In this document: positions 22,601 through 34,440 of the stretch, in pieces
Numbering within the stretch: the stretch's first letter is position 1
Layout of the letters: each line of letters starts with the position of its first letter
Source of the DNA: Annona cherimola
Lineage: Eukaryota; Streptophyta; Magnoliopsida; Magnoliales; Annonaceae
Assembly (NCBI GenBank): GCA_030490835.1
Contig: CM059972.1
Coordinates: 5,052,264-5,116,263, forward strand
Direction: 5' to 3'
DNA length: 64,000 nucleotides
Program-made: the position numbers and the translations under genes
The notes under the pieces: model-generated
Database searches by the model: none
Seen by the model: only the letters and a program-made list of their open reading frames with translations
Told to the model about the DNA's origin: nothing

Positions 22601-25600
22601 TTATGAGGTTTCCAGGTACTAATCTTAACTCCAGTGCCATAGTTGCATATATTTGGCAAGAAAATGAATTACAAATAACTGCTATCCTTTGTTAAAATCT
22701 AAACCTGTCTGTCTCAATAGAGTGAAATGCAAGCCTATTTAATTAGGAACTCAGAGCTCTTCTCAATCAAATAAATCAAACAGGCCATGCCTATGAATCT
22801 TTAAGACTTCTCTAAACTTTTGGTCTGAGATTCAGGACTCAAGAATACAATAAAAAAAATCCATACTTCTGAAAATATACTACTTGTATAGATAAACGAT
22901 TATATAAGCCTTATCACATTCCAATTTTTAGTGGATTGGTTGAAGTAATTTTCATAATTTTATACTTTTTAAATGGCATAGCTTGTACAGGCATTTAATC
23001 AAAATGGTTTAAGTACTGTAATTAAATGAATAGTGTTGAAAAAGATGTTCGGATTGAATATCTCTCATTGTTGGGTAGTTGCCAATGGAGACATTTCATA
23101 GAGCTACTTTGATGATATTGCTCCTTTCTCATTGTTATATATGATAACTGAACAATCACTCCAATGAAAAACTTTCCATTTTTGAGTACTGTGAATGAGT
23201 AGATGAAATCTAATATGATCATCATCCTCATCACTGCTTGTTTTGTTACCCAATGATCTTCTGGGATTTTAAATGCCATAATGAAATCTATTCTTTGTCC
23301 CTTCATTCTAGGTGGATCTTTTGTTGAAGGTGAGTGGCTACGAAATGCATTCCGTTGGAGGGAAACAATTGGTCCATGGGAAGAGAGGCCTGGACATTTT
23401 GGTGATGTTTGGATGTACTGGACGGATGATGGACTTGGATATTTTGAATACCTCCAAGTATGTTTATCGATGGATTCTCTATTTGAGATTCTCTGTTTGA
23501 AGAATTTTGACTAACTCACAAGTAACTTTTACAATTTGCTTGTTGTAGCTTGCGGAGGACCTAGGCGCACAGCCAATATGGGTCTTCAATAATGGTACTC
23601 AATCATTTCCTTTCTCAGTCCTTAATGTGTTTCTGTGACATACGTCATCAGCATAACTCAATGGCGGATGACATGTGTTATGTGCAAAGCTGAGGGTTTG
23701 AAACTTAATATTATCCTTGAGATGCTCTCTTTTCCTTCAATGTCACAGGAATCAGCCATAATGACCAGGTGTCTACAGCCAGTGTCTTACCTTTTGTTAA
23801 GGTATATCTTGAGTTTCGTAGTTTCATTTTAGGCGATCACTGTAAGGTCAATTGATCAAGATTTGTTAGGAATTTGTCGTGATGCTAACATTTATGGACT
23901 TTTGCAAGTATAAGTCTGATATATTTTTTCCTACTCCTTTCCTCATTCCTATGCGGCTCATTTCTTTCCCAGAAATCTTTCATTGAGACAACAGCCACTA
24001 GGTCAAATGGCTGATTGACCATTTATAGTACACCTCAATGAATTTACTTAGTTTTTTTTTTTTTTTTTTGGTAGCCGTGACCATGCTTAAAACCAGAACT
24101 TAGTTTCCTCCAAGAAAAAAATAGAATACTGACCAGAACTCAGCTTGTGACAAACAGCTTCCTGCAAGAGAAAAAATACAGAATAATGATATCACTCATC
24201 AAATAAAATAGAGAATCTCTTTCCTTTTTTTTTTTTTTCCTAGGAAGTCTGTGCTTATCAGAAGATTCATCAGCTTTTTGCTCAGTCTAATGAAGATATG
24301 GCGAATAAGAAGATATTTCATGAAAACTTGGGACAGGAAAAAATTTCCTTTGTTGCTATGTGAAATTCCATAAATTAGGATTTGGTTTAGTTAAAATGTA
24401 TCCATCTTGCATTATTTATTTTGATGTTTGTTATGCAAGAACTTCAAATCTTCTCACTTGGCATGGCCTTTCTCTCAGTTCTTAAATAATGAAGAAACAA
24501 ATTCAATTCTCTTCTTGTAAGTTGAAAGTTGGTGCAAATCAGTTATCTGAAAAGATTGATTATTTCCTTTTCTGCTGGTTGGTATACTACTCGCCTCTCT
24601 CTTCCTACCTTATTGAGAATGCCTTGATATTTTCTTCCTCATGCTGTTGTTTTTAAAATGTGGCCATACTACCTGCAATACCAAACAATTTTTTTTAAAA
24701 AAAGAAATCTATAACACAGCTCACATTTGTAATCTGTTGCTCTAATTCAGGATGTTTTGGATAGTATTGAATTTGCTAGAGGTGATCCTAATTCAACATG
24801 GGGTTCTGTTCGAGCAGCCATGGGACACCCGGAGCCATTTAAGCTGAACTATGTTGCAATCGGAAATGAAGATTGTGGGAAAAGGAATTATATTGGTATA
24901 GAGAGTAATTAAAATTTTTCAACAAAATATAAGAGTAGCAAAGTTTACTGATCAAGAGTGGTTGTGACCAAAACTTTTCTTTGAATTGAGCAGGAAATTA
25001 CCTCAAGTTTTATTATGCTATAGCTGATGCTTACCCAGACATCCAGATAATCTCAAACTGTGATGGGTCTTCTCGCCAGTTGGATCATCCAGCTCATATG
25101 TATGATTTTCATGTAAGAATATGCAAGCAGCCCTCTAATGTTACAAGCAAATTCTGTTGCTGGATTGGGCGACCCAACAAGATTCACAATTAACTGTATC
25201 TCTGCTTGGACAGATCTATACTTCCGCCAACAGCATGTTTTCTCGTGCTCATCAATTTGACCATACTGCACGTACCAACAAGGGTCCAAAGGTATGGTGG
25301 TTATACAGTTTTCAGATTCACACCTTATATTATTTACTTAACAAATTACAATGATGGCAACTGCCTCACTTCCATGCCAGGCTTTTGTGAGTGAGTATGC
25401 TGTGACTGGGAAAGATGCAGGCACAGGAAGCCTTTTAGCAGCTCTAGCAGAAGCAGGATTCGTTATAGGGTTGGAAAAAAACAGGTATCTAATTTTTTAT
25501 CTTCAATTTGCAGCTTTGTAATCTGCTTAGTGTCTTAGCTGCAAACCAACCCGTGCTTCTGTGTTTTTGCTTGGTCCATGTGAATTGCATGCAGATGTGT

Positions 25601-28600
25601 AGATGCAGGAGTTTATGTTTTTTGCTTGGTTCTTGACCTTTTGACACTGTTTAGGAACTGATTCTCCAAAAATGGGGTTATATACCCACGGCTTGGTTCA
25701 AGTCAATTGACTTAGCTTGAGTTCTGGTTTGTCTTTTAGAAAGCCTGGTTCGGGATTAGCAATGGAATGACCAACCAGATTTAAATCAGATTGGGCTCAA
25801 GTAGATATTGCACATCTTATGAGGTTATCCTGGTCCTTCAGCTGTGTCTGGAATATTCATGAGATACATTGTTTCATAACTCATACAAAAGTTCTCTCTT
25901 GAAAATATTCCTGTAAATTGCATAGTTAAACACTTAGTTGTGTGAATTTAGAGCAAATGTTTCTCAGCAAACATCAACATTTATACAACGTTGACGAGTT
26001 TCTGCACTGGAGTTTAGCCCGTGTTTGGTTGGCATGAAAGTGCCATAAACTCCATGAAATACAAAAGGGTGTAAAAAATATCTTTTTTATGCTTTTAATG
26101 TTGACATGCTGCGCCCTCATTACTATGTATATTTCTCCCAGGACCTATATATTTCATGTTTACTTGATTTGATGGCTGATATTGCTCAAATCCCGCTAAC
26201 ATCATCACCACTCTTCCTTTTATAATTTTTTTATGAGCACCATGTTTTTTTCTCACCTTTATGTCTATTTTACCTTTATCCACGCAGAGGCTTTGTTATT
26301 TTAATCTATTTCTTATAAATTAATCGTGCAAAATGACAAAACTCATTTTATGTCTTTCACAACAGTGATGTTGTTGAGATGGCAAGCTATGCACCCCTTT
26401 TTGTGAACAGCAATGACCGCAGGTATCCTGCTTTTTCTTTCTTTCTGATAGTTTTTTATTTGTTTGGCTGTTCATTTTAGCTGCCCGCCTGTCCTTGCTG
26501 CCTACTTTTTTTGAAACCCAAGGACATGTATGGGATCCGACCATGGAACCTTTTGCAATAGTCGTATGTTGGCTCTTTGTTTATCAAAAAAACTTTTACA
26601 ACCAGCATGCATAGCCTTGGGTGAAGAGGCAGTTGGAGCATCAATATTTGTTATCTTATAGTTCACGGCACCTGAAGAGACTGAAATTTTTTTTTTTTTT
26701 TTTTAATGGTGAAGGTGGAATCCAGATGCCATTGTCTTCAATTCCTGGCAGCAGTATGGAACACCTAGTTATTGGGTTCAGCATTTTTTCAAGCAATCAA
26801 GTGGTGCAACCCTTCTTCCTGCCACACTTCAAAATTCTTCCAGTTCATTGATTGCATCTGCAATTACTTGGCAAAGCTCAGAAGACAACAAATTTTATCT
26901 AAGAATAAAGGTCTTCATTCTTTCTTCTTGACCTTCATTGACACTCCAGCACTATCTTTCATGTTCTAATTTACAATCCAGTTTATTGTATATGCTATGT
27001 TTTTCAGGATGATGTCTGTGACATCACTTGGGAATGCACATGGTTCTCTCATTTGTTAATGGTTCTCTAAATTCCTCTTCAGGGTCATAACTCCTAAGAA
27101 ACCACAAATTGTACCAACTCCCTAATACAGAGAATGCACAAAATAGAGGGCAAAAAATTCTAGTGTTCTACTGTTTATTTTCTTATTGTTATTTTTATTT
27201 TGATCGTAAGTGCTCTACTTTTTATTTATTTAGCTGAAATGCATATGTGATTTCTCAGGGTCCAGAAACTTGAGTATTGAACATCAAGTTAGTTTAGGTC
27301 AACTTGGCAATCTTCCTCAGATTAGCTTCATGCTTGATGGCACACTCAAAATGTTTTATTTTATTTCCAATATGTTTTGTTTTATTTCCAATTGGCATAT
27401 CTATGAATTGAGATACACTGAAAGGTGTAGGTGGTTTGGTGGTTCTATCTCTATTTTTTTATGAATCATGTAGTAACTCAGTTTCAGCCTCCATGAGTCA
27501 TATCAACTCAAATGGGCTGGTGATCTGTTGGGTTGGATCTGAGCTAACACTTGCACATGATGAGTTCTGTAGCAACTTGCTGAAAATCCTTTCAGTTCTG
27601 AACTAGGGCAAGTCCCAGAATATCCCTGAAGTGTTCAGATGGCTAAAGAAACACGTCTGCATGGATACACATGCATGCAGCCCTGCGCTTATACTGTTAT
27701 ATACATGCTTTTTTTTTTTATTGGTATATATACAACGTGACAACTTGATATTACAATGGGACACATTCACAAACCTCACACACATGGAGGGACTTTTCTA
27801 AAATACCTCCACACTTCGGGAGGAAATCTTAAAACCTCTACAATCAGGGAAGAAATTGTAAAACCCCAAAATTGGGGGGACTTTTTTGGGTAAAACCCAT
27901 TCTCACCACAGAGAGGGAGATGGACTCGAACCCTTGACATAATCTAAAGAGCCCAGTGCCCCTGCCACCCATGCTAGCCGCAGGTGGTTATATACATGCA
28001 TGTTTAGACATGAACTACTGTATGTGCAAAGTGCAAACCCAGGGAATTCAGGTGCGAGAATGTGTGGAAAAAAGATTTGCATTTTTACAGTAACGATGAT
28101 AAACCATCCATTAAAACACTAAAACCTGTTTCTATTGAATGGCAATAATTTTGAACCACAAACAGACCAAATGCTTACCCAGCTCTGTCTCATGAGTCTC
28201 CTGTACAGTTCAATTTTTTTAAAAGAACATTTTCAATTTTTTTAAAAGAACGTTTTTTCCATTCTGCGGTGTAAAAATTCTCTGTTTTTTGTCTCCTGTA
28301 CAATTTTGAACCACTAGACAGACCAAATGCTCACCCAGCTCTGTTTCATGAGTCTCCTGTACAGTTCTTTTTTTTAAAAGAACATTTTTTCCATTCTGCA
28401 GTGTACTTCTAACTTTGAATTTAATTTTAACACAGAAACTATCTTCCTAAGCCTTTAAGTGTTTGATCTCCCATTCCTTGTAAATGATTGTAATAATTCT
28501 AGCATAGCTGCTGCCAGAATGGATTTATCCACTAAAGTCATTGGTAAATTTTCAGTTACTAATTCAATCAATTAGAAATCATCTATGCTTGGTCTAGGTG

Positions 28601-29362
28601 AATTTTTTTTTAATCGGACACTTCAATTTTAATCAAGTGATCATCTTTGCAGGTTGTCAACTATGGTAGTAATGCTGTGCATCTTAATATCTATGTGAAT
28701 GGATTGGCGTCTAATTCCATCAGTTCATCTGGGTCATCTAAGACTGTTCTCACCTCTGCTAATGTAATGGATGAGAACTCTTTCCAACAACCTCTGAAGG
28801 TAAATAAATCAAGCTTCCTTCAGAAGGTACATGTGTTTGTGTGCCTCTAGCTCATGGGTGAATAATCAGAGTTCATATCGTGCAACTAGCATTTCCATTG
28901 GGCACCACTGAAGCTTCCTCCTGACTGAGAACTTCCCCCTGGCTGGCCTCCTATTTGTTGGAGAATCTTCCTTAATTGAGCATGCCTCAGATGATTTAGG
29001 GAGATGTGGCAGTTAATTCCATTGACCGATGAAGGACCAACCCCTCTGGAATGGCTGGGTTTTTTCATGGAAGTCTTTTGTCCACTCACATTGCATTTTG
29101 TTGTCCATGTCCAGTTTACATGAAATAGATCACAAATCAAAACATCTGTGGCTTAAACTACATTAGTACGAATGTACGATAATGGTTGGATATTTCTAAA
29201 TACTTTTTATTTGTTGATGGACTCATACAGGTTGTGCCAGTTCAAAGTATCCTTCCAAATGCAGGAAACCAGATGGATGCTCTACTCCCACCATACTCGC
29301 TCACTGCATTCGATCTCAATCTCCTTCCCGCCATATATCCAGTGTACGTATCGTCTATGTGA
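19653..29362 (+). CDS. ASD1-like: Alpha-L-arabinofuranosidase (GH51), copy A, complete
   Basis: Predicted secreted glycosidase that removes alpha-L-arabinofuranosyl residues from arabinoxylan and pectic arabinan in the cell wall. Seventeen coding exons: 19653-19829, 20135-20189, 20384-20595, 21017-21138, 22140-22293, 22546-22615, 23312-23457, 23549-23594, 23749-23801, 24751-24895, 24994-25112, 25214-25291, 25381-25484, 26366-26422, 26715-26910, 28653-28799, 29231-29362; all introns are GT-AG and the joined frame is 2013 nt, 670 aa. Residues 1-30 form a signal peptide. A CBM4-like domain (about 90-235) precedes the GH51 barrel (about 240-550), with RFPGG at 261-265, acid/base E385 in IGNED and nucleophile E464 in SEYAVTG, then the C-terminal beta domain. 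Residue 266 is Ser where copy B and, from memory, Arabidopsis ASD1 have Cys. An in-frame ATG 18 nt upstream (19635) is out of frame in copy B, so I chose 19653. Confidence 0.95.
21626..21898. mobile_element. Tourist-like MITE in intron 4 of GH51 copy A
   Basis: GGGTGTATTTCAC on the left and TCTCAAACACACCC on the right, flanked by TTA at 21623-21625 and 21899-21901. The pyrimidine-rich interior shows it lies in reverse relative to the 14.5-kb copy. The same insertion exists in copy B (39732-39988), so it was present before the duplication. Confidence 0.8.
26690..26714 (+). promoter_or_regulatory. Poly-T tract and 3' splice site before coding exon 15, copy A
   Basis: An uninterrupted T-run of about 18-20 nt ends 10 nt before the acceptor AATGGTGAAG (AG at 26713-26714). 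This is a strong polypyrimidine tract. In copy B the equivalent tract is poly-A (see 46508-46537). Confidence 0.75.
27709..27986 (-). mobile_element. SINE in intron 15 of GH51 copy A
   Basis: Flanked by an exact 13-bp target duplication, GTTATATACATGC (27696-27708 and 27987-27999); copy B has this sequence once (about 47494), i.e. the empty site. On the minus strand the head contains an A-box-like GGCTAGCATGGGTGGC and a B box GGGTTCGAGTCC, followed by a body and a 3' end GTATATATACCAATAAAAAA. This is a tRNA-derived SINE that inserted after the duplication. Length is about 278 bp. Confidence 0.9.
28150..28402. repeat. Local tandem duplication in intron 15 of GH51 copy A
   Basis: Two adjacent copies of a segment containing AGACAGACCAAATGCTCACC-like sequence, CATGAGTCTCCTGTACAGTT and TTTTAAAAGAACATTTT; copy B has a single copy (about 47650-47757). 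It therefore arose in copy A after the duplication, or one unit was lost in B. Confidence 0.7.
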
Positions 29363-29501
29363 GGGCATCTTCCCCTGTCATGATGGCAAGGCTTATCTCT
29401 GAGGAAAAAGCTAAGACTTCACTTATCTTGCCCTTCAAAGAACTTACATTTACGTAACCCTAATTCACAGAGTAAGCCTTACAGATCATTTGAAAACTGA
29501 A

Positions 29502-29507
29502 AATAAA
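29502..29507 (+). terminator. Candidate polyadenylation signal, GH51 copy A
   Basis: AATAAA about 140 nt after the TGA stop (29360-29362), within AT-rich DNA conserved in copy B. Plant poly-A signals are loose, so this is only a candidate. Confidence 0.4.
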
Positions 29508-30792
29508 TTAATATTTGTCCTATGGCTAATCTGCCGATATGTATCCTTGTAATTTTATAAAAGAAAATTGGCAACTCTTGTTGTATATAATGCCAATATG
29601 ATATCCTTTTGTTCCGGACTCTTGGCTCTGTTTGACATACGGGTAGACGTATATGGGAGGTGAAAAAATGAGCTACAGGCCTGTAGTACAAATCTCAGTT
29701 TCCATTGCAAGGGCTACTGTTACTGTCAGAAGTGTTTGTTCGACAGCCATCCGAGAAATCAACCCCTTGGGCTTTAGGACACCGTGAATGAATTTATAAA
29801 ATCTAAATTTACCATTGTGTTTAAAGTTACTCGTTTTGGGGTGGGAGAGGGGAGGCCAAATACTCCCTAAATCTCTCAGTACTAAACATATATTCACTTT
29901 AAGGCCAAATAGGCCAAACTTGAAGGTGATTTAATAATCATATTTTCGTGGCCGAAAACCAAGGGGTTCTGTTGATCACTACCGGTAGCAGGAGGGGGAT
30001 TAATTGTTGTCTGTATAAGAAATTTCTGGGTTTTATAGGCATCCATCATTTGTTGAGGACAGAATAAAGGTAAGATTAAAATTTTCATTTCCAAAAATTA
30101 TTTTTCTCATTTTAAAAAGTGACAACATAATTTTTTTCATTTTACATGCCACTTTTCTCAATTTCCATTCCCAAATCACCGCAAAACATTTTTTTTTCCC
30201 ATCACATCCCATTTAGTGGTCATTGGCCACATGCATTAGAACGAGAAAAAGCTTCGGTTATTTAAGCATGTGAAACTGATACATTGGGCTGGAATGGAAA
30301 TCACGTGCATCAATGATTTAACCTAGAACAGAAATCACAAGTGAACTGGATGCACAGAGCCAATAATCCCACTCCATGTTTTTTCATGATTTTTTTCTCT
30401 CCTACATATTCTTCCATAAATGATTTAATATCCAAATTTCTATTTTTTTTTCTAATTTTACCCTTATACTCCAATTTTTTTTTTTTTTTGCAACTACTAT
30501 ATTTACTGTAACTTTACTCTTATAATTTCATATTATTCACATAATTTTTAAAATATTTCTTTTCCCATCTCTCGTACCATCTTAAAATCCCACCAAAATA
30601 CAAGTTAGCAAACGGCACCAATGTCAACTGTCATCAAACAAAAAGGAGACTTGAGAGCATTTTCATGGGTCTCACTTGTTCTGACTTACCATTTTTCCGC
30701 TCTTTTGCTTAGAATAGACACTAGACAGACGAGAGATCCAGACAACAGCTAATCATTTTAATTCCCTCTATCTTTGATAATCATTAAATATA

Positions 30793-31762
30793 AGAAATAT
30801 TCAGGTGCAGCATCGCTGAAATGGGCCCTACATGATCATCAAATCATAATCTACTATACCCATTGTATTTAGAATAATATATTCTATTACCCTATTAATT
30901 TTCATCCTAATCAGATATGTATATGGGTCCCGTCTGAAAATAGTACAAATTCAACGTAATAAAATAGTTTGATGTAAATAACAACTTTAAAGTGGTTTTT
31001 TCAGCATGTAAACTATTTGCTATAAAATTTATATATGAATTGCATTCTAATATGTGTGCGGTCCACTTTTGATCAAATGTACCGTTGTTCCGGTGAACAA
31101 CTCACATTATGTATATATACACAGAAATATTCAGGTGCAGCATGCTGCATCGCTGAAATGGGTCCCACATGATCATCAAATCATAATTTACTCCATCCAT
31201 TGTATTTAGAATAATATATTCTATTATCATACCAATTTTCATCCCAATCAGATATGTATATGGGTCCCATCTGAAAATGGTACAAATTCAATGTAATAAA
31301 ATAGTTTAATGTAAATAACAACTTTAAAGTGATTTTTTCAACATGCAAACTATTTGTTATAAAATTTATATATGGATAAATGATTGTATAAAGTTTCATT
31401 GCATTCTAATATGTGTGAGACCCACTTTCGATCAAATGTACCGCTGTTCCGGTGAACAGCTTCTATTATATATATATAGAAATATTCAGGTGCAACATGC
31501 TGCATTGCTGAAATGGGCCCCACGAAATCATCAAATCATAATCTACTTCACTCATTGTATTTAGAATAATGTATTCTATTACCATACCAATTTTCATCCT
31601 AATCAGATATGTATATGGGCCCCATCTGAAAATGGTATAAATTCAACGTAATAAAATAGTTTAATGTAAATAACAACTTTAAAGTGGTTTTTTCAACATG
31701 TAAATTATTTATTATAAAATTTATATATGGATAAATGATTGTATAAAGTTTCATAGCATTCT
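30793..31762. repeat. Three tandem copies of a 330-355-bp MITE-like repeat
   Basis: Units start at about 30793, 31123 and 31478, each with AGAAATATTCAGGTGCA. Units 1 and 2 run through TGTACCG(T/C)TGTTCCGGTGAACA to a 'tatatata' end; unit 3 stops early where the Mutator-like MITE begins. A diverged single relative lies at 1181-1522. The array is present only in unit A. No coding frame is shared between the units. Confidence 0.8.
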
Positions 31763-31771
31763 AACATTCAT

Positions 31772-32066
31772 GGAGCGCAATCCTAAACACCCGGGTGCAT
31801 TGAGCCTCAATGCACCCGGGTGTACTACACCTATTTTATTTTATTTTTTTTGAAATTTTTTTCATGAAGCTGTTAATATAGGTTTATTTAACATATGTAT
31901 CAATTTTTACTATTTTTGGAAACTTTTAGATATTTTTTTTAGATTTTTAAAAATCAGTGGCATTTTCAGTAATTTTATGTTAAATAAACCTAGATTAACC
32001 GTTGTGTAAAATTTTTTTTTTTTTTAAAATAGGTGCAGTGCACCCGGGTGCATAGGATTGCGCTCC
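31772..32066. mobile_element. Mutator-like MITE with 9-bp target duplication
   Basis: Ends GGAGCGCAATCCTAAACACC and GTGCATAGGATTGCGCTCC form terminal inverted repeats, flanked by AACATTCAT at 31763-31771 and 32067-32075. A 9-bp duplication is the Mutator signature. Inside the left end the palindrome ACACCCGGGTGCATTGAG...CTCAATGCACCCGGGTGT makes a second hairpin. The 295-bp element is non-coding and absent from unit B, where the flank reads straight through near 50150. Confidence 0.85.
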
Positions 32067-33662
32067 AACATTCATTGCCATCGAAAACCCTATACCGGCT
32101 AGGCCCCACGTTGCATGACCATTTGACAATTGAACAATACATCCATGGATGCATCCGAGAAGCCGCATTTGGGTGGTACCATATATCCAAATGAATTAGC
32201 AAAAGCTCTAATGATTCAATAAGTCAAACAGAATTATCAAAGCAGGAAATTAAAATAGTATACGCACCTTTTAAAACTCTTAACATGTTGTTGGGTTCGA
32301 TTAGCAACATTGAATGGGATAGACAGTAATCTAAGACTGTTTTGATACTTTAGCTTCCCTAACAGCCATGGTTTTTTGGTCATTTCCTGTATTTTATCCT
32401 TCTTCATCCTTTCTAGCCTCATTTACTTTATTAGCAACATTATTTCCTATTTTGCTGACATTATTCCATTCTTTTCTGTTTTTTACCATTTAAACAATAA
32501 CTCTGAAATCAAATTTCAATATTTTCAGTCAACTCTAAAACTTCTCTAAAATTTTACTTGAACTTGTGCTTAATTCAATTTGATTACACGGCAATTGCTT
32601 TTACCATTACACCAAGGCTCCCATTCAATTTCATTTTAGTTAATAAATGCTTCTATCAATTTTATAAGTGAATGATTAAATATTTAGTTAAAATGATGAC
32701 ATGATCAGTGCAAATATATTGATGTATGTGTGAATTCATGTAGCTATGAGAGAAATAACCTAATTATTACTTTTCTGCTTCTAGTAAATTTATAAATATT
32801 TTTTAACGCTCTTAACGAGTCGTTTCTGAGGGTGTGTTTGAGAATGAATAAAACTTTTGATGAAAACTCTTGAAGAGTAAAAACTATCAAATGATGTAAT
32901 ATGATAAGGGTAATGATTGTTGGTCTCGAGTTGATGACAATTATCCAAGAGGGGAGGGGTGAATTGGGTATTTAAAAATTTAAACTTCAATTAGAGACTT
33001 TATCCCGGTTTAGTTTAATCCCCTTTAATAAGACAAATGGAAAACAATAAGATAATGAAAGCGGAAATGAAAAACAGTAGACAAGATATATAGTGGTTCG
33101 GGCAACCTTCCCTACTCTACTCTTCCAAGCTCACACTCCTTGTGACTTGGGTTCCACTATGTATTCCGCGAATACAACTAGAGCCTCCGCTCTCTTCTAG
33201 ATTCTAGCTCTAGGGGGCGTATACAATACACAACACAAGTAGGTGACAAGTTCCAACTCCAGTCACAACGCTACTTTGCTATAACTTGGTTTGAAACACC
33301 AAAATCAAACCAAGCATTGAAAACCAAATAACAAGATGAAATGAAAGAAATCTACACTTTACAGATTTATGTAGCAAGTTTCAGCTCGAGGAAGAATTCG
33401 TAGAAGCAACCAATCGATCCGTGTTGAAGCAAACAATAAGTTGAAGCTTGTTCTTCCTTTGAACGTATATAGATCACTCAAATATAGAAGAAAGTGGATT
33501 GAAACTCTTAGTAGCACTTCTTTCCTCTTTTTCAGCTCTTACTTGTATGTTTCCACGTTTGCTTGAGTGTCTATATATAGAGGAGGGAGAATTTTGAACG
33601 TTATGGAGTTGGTTGGCGCGTAATAAATGTTCCAACGTTCAAAAATTCGAACGTTATTTCTC

Positions 33663-33872
33663 CAAGTCGCAGGTGGAGTCGACTTCGTGTGCGACTTCGC
33701 CAAGTCGCGTGCTGGAGTCGACTTCGGGTGCGACTTCGGCTGTGCTCCATTTGTTCAAGTTGATCCTTGGGTCGACTTGGCCTTGGACTTGACCCAAGTC
33801 GCATATGGAGTCGACTTCGGGTGCGACTTCGCCCAAGTCAATGTTGAAGTCGACTTCGTTTTGCGACTTGAC
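33663..33872. repeat. GTCGAC-rich minisatellite within the solo LTR, first cluster
   Basis: Irregular tandem copies of a unit close to GGAGTCGACTTCGTGTGCGA, spaced about 40-50 bp with the complementary word AAGTCG interspersed. Because GTCGAC is a palindrome, both strands give repetitive open frames (V-D-F/C-D-F type peptides). Not a gene. Confidence 0.8.
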
Positions 33873-34141
33873 CTTCATGATCTTGCTAAGTCTGCTTAAG
33901 CTTTCTTGAAATGTCTTTTGCTTGCTTAACTTCTTCAGCATAGGTGTTCCTCCTTTGATTTGCATTATTTTAGTTTTAAAATTTTTACTTTGCATGAAAA
34001 TCCTTTAGTTTCATATCTAAGGAATCTTGAAAACTTGAGTCTTGGTGTGCAAGAACAAGTCCAATATATAGTCTTTGATCTAAATGGATGAATTTATGCA
34101 ACCTATTTGCTTTGAACTTGGATTAATCTTCATATGTTCCA

Positions 34142-34440
34142 AGTCGAATATTTAAGTCGACTTGGTCTTCAACTTGACTCAAGTCTGACCTTAAGTCGAC
34201 TTGGCCTTTGACTTGACTTCTGAAATTCTGCCCTGTCCAACTGAAGTCGATGCTGGAGTCGACTTGGCATGCGACTTCACCCAAGTCGCACATGGAGTCG
34301 ACTTCGTTTGCGACTTCGGCACCTCTTGGTTCCCAATTTCAACGCTGGACAAAAATAGGCACTTGAAGTCGCTGCTGGAGTCGACTTGGGGATCGACTTG
34401 GCCTAAGTCGATGTCTGAGTCGACTTGGAGATCGACTTGA
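34142..34440. repeat. GTCGAC-rich minisatellite within the solo LTR, second cluster
   Basis: A second run of AAGTCG / GGAGTCGACTTGG words of the same kind as at 33.66-33.87 kb, separated by about 270 bp of ordinary LTR sequence. Spurious open frames occur on both strands. Confidence 0.8.

Noticed and set aside
30793..31762. CRISPR-like or satellite array
   Set aside because: Only three long AT-rich units related to a dispersed MITE, in a plant genome; no short repeats with unique spacers.
33627..33995. Open frames of 90 and 113 codons on opposite strands with V-D-F/C-D-F-like repeats
   Set aside because: They are translations of the palindromic GTCGAC minisatellite inside a solo LTR, open on both strands for that reason.
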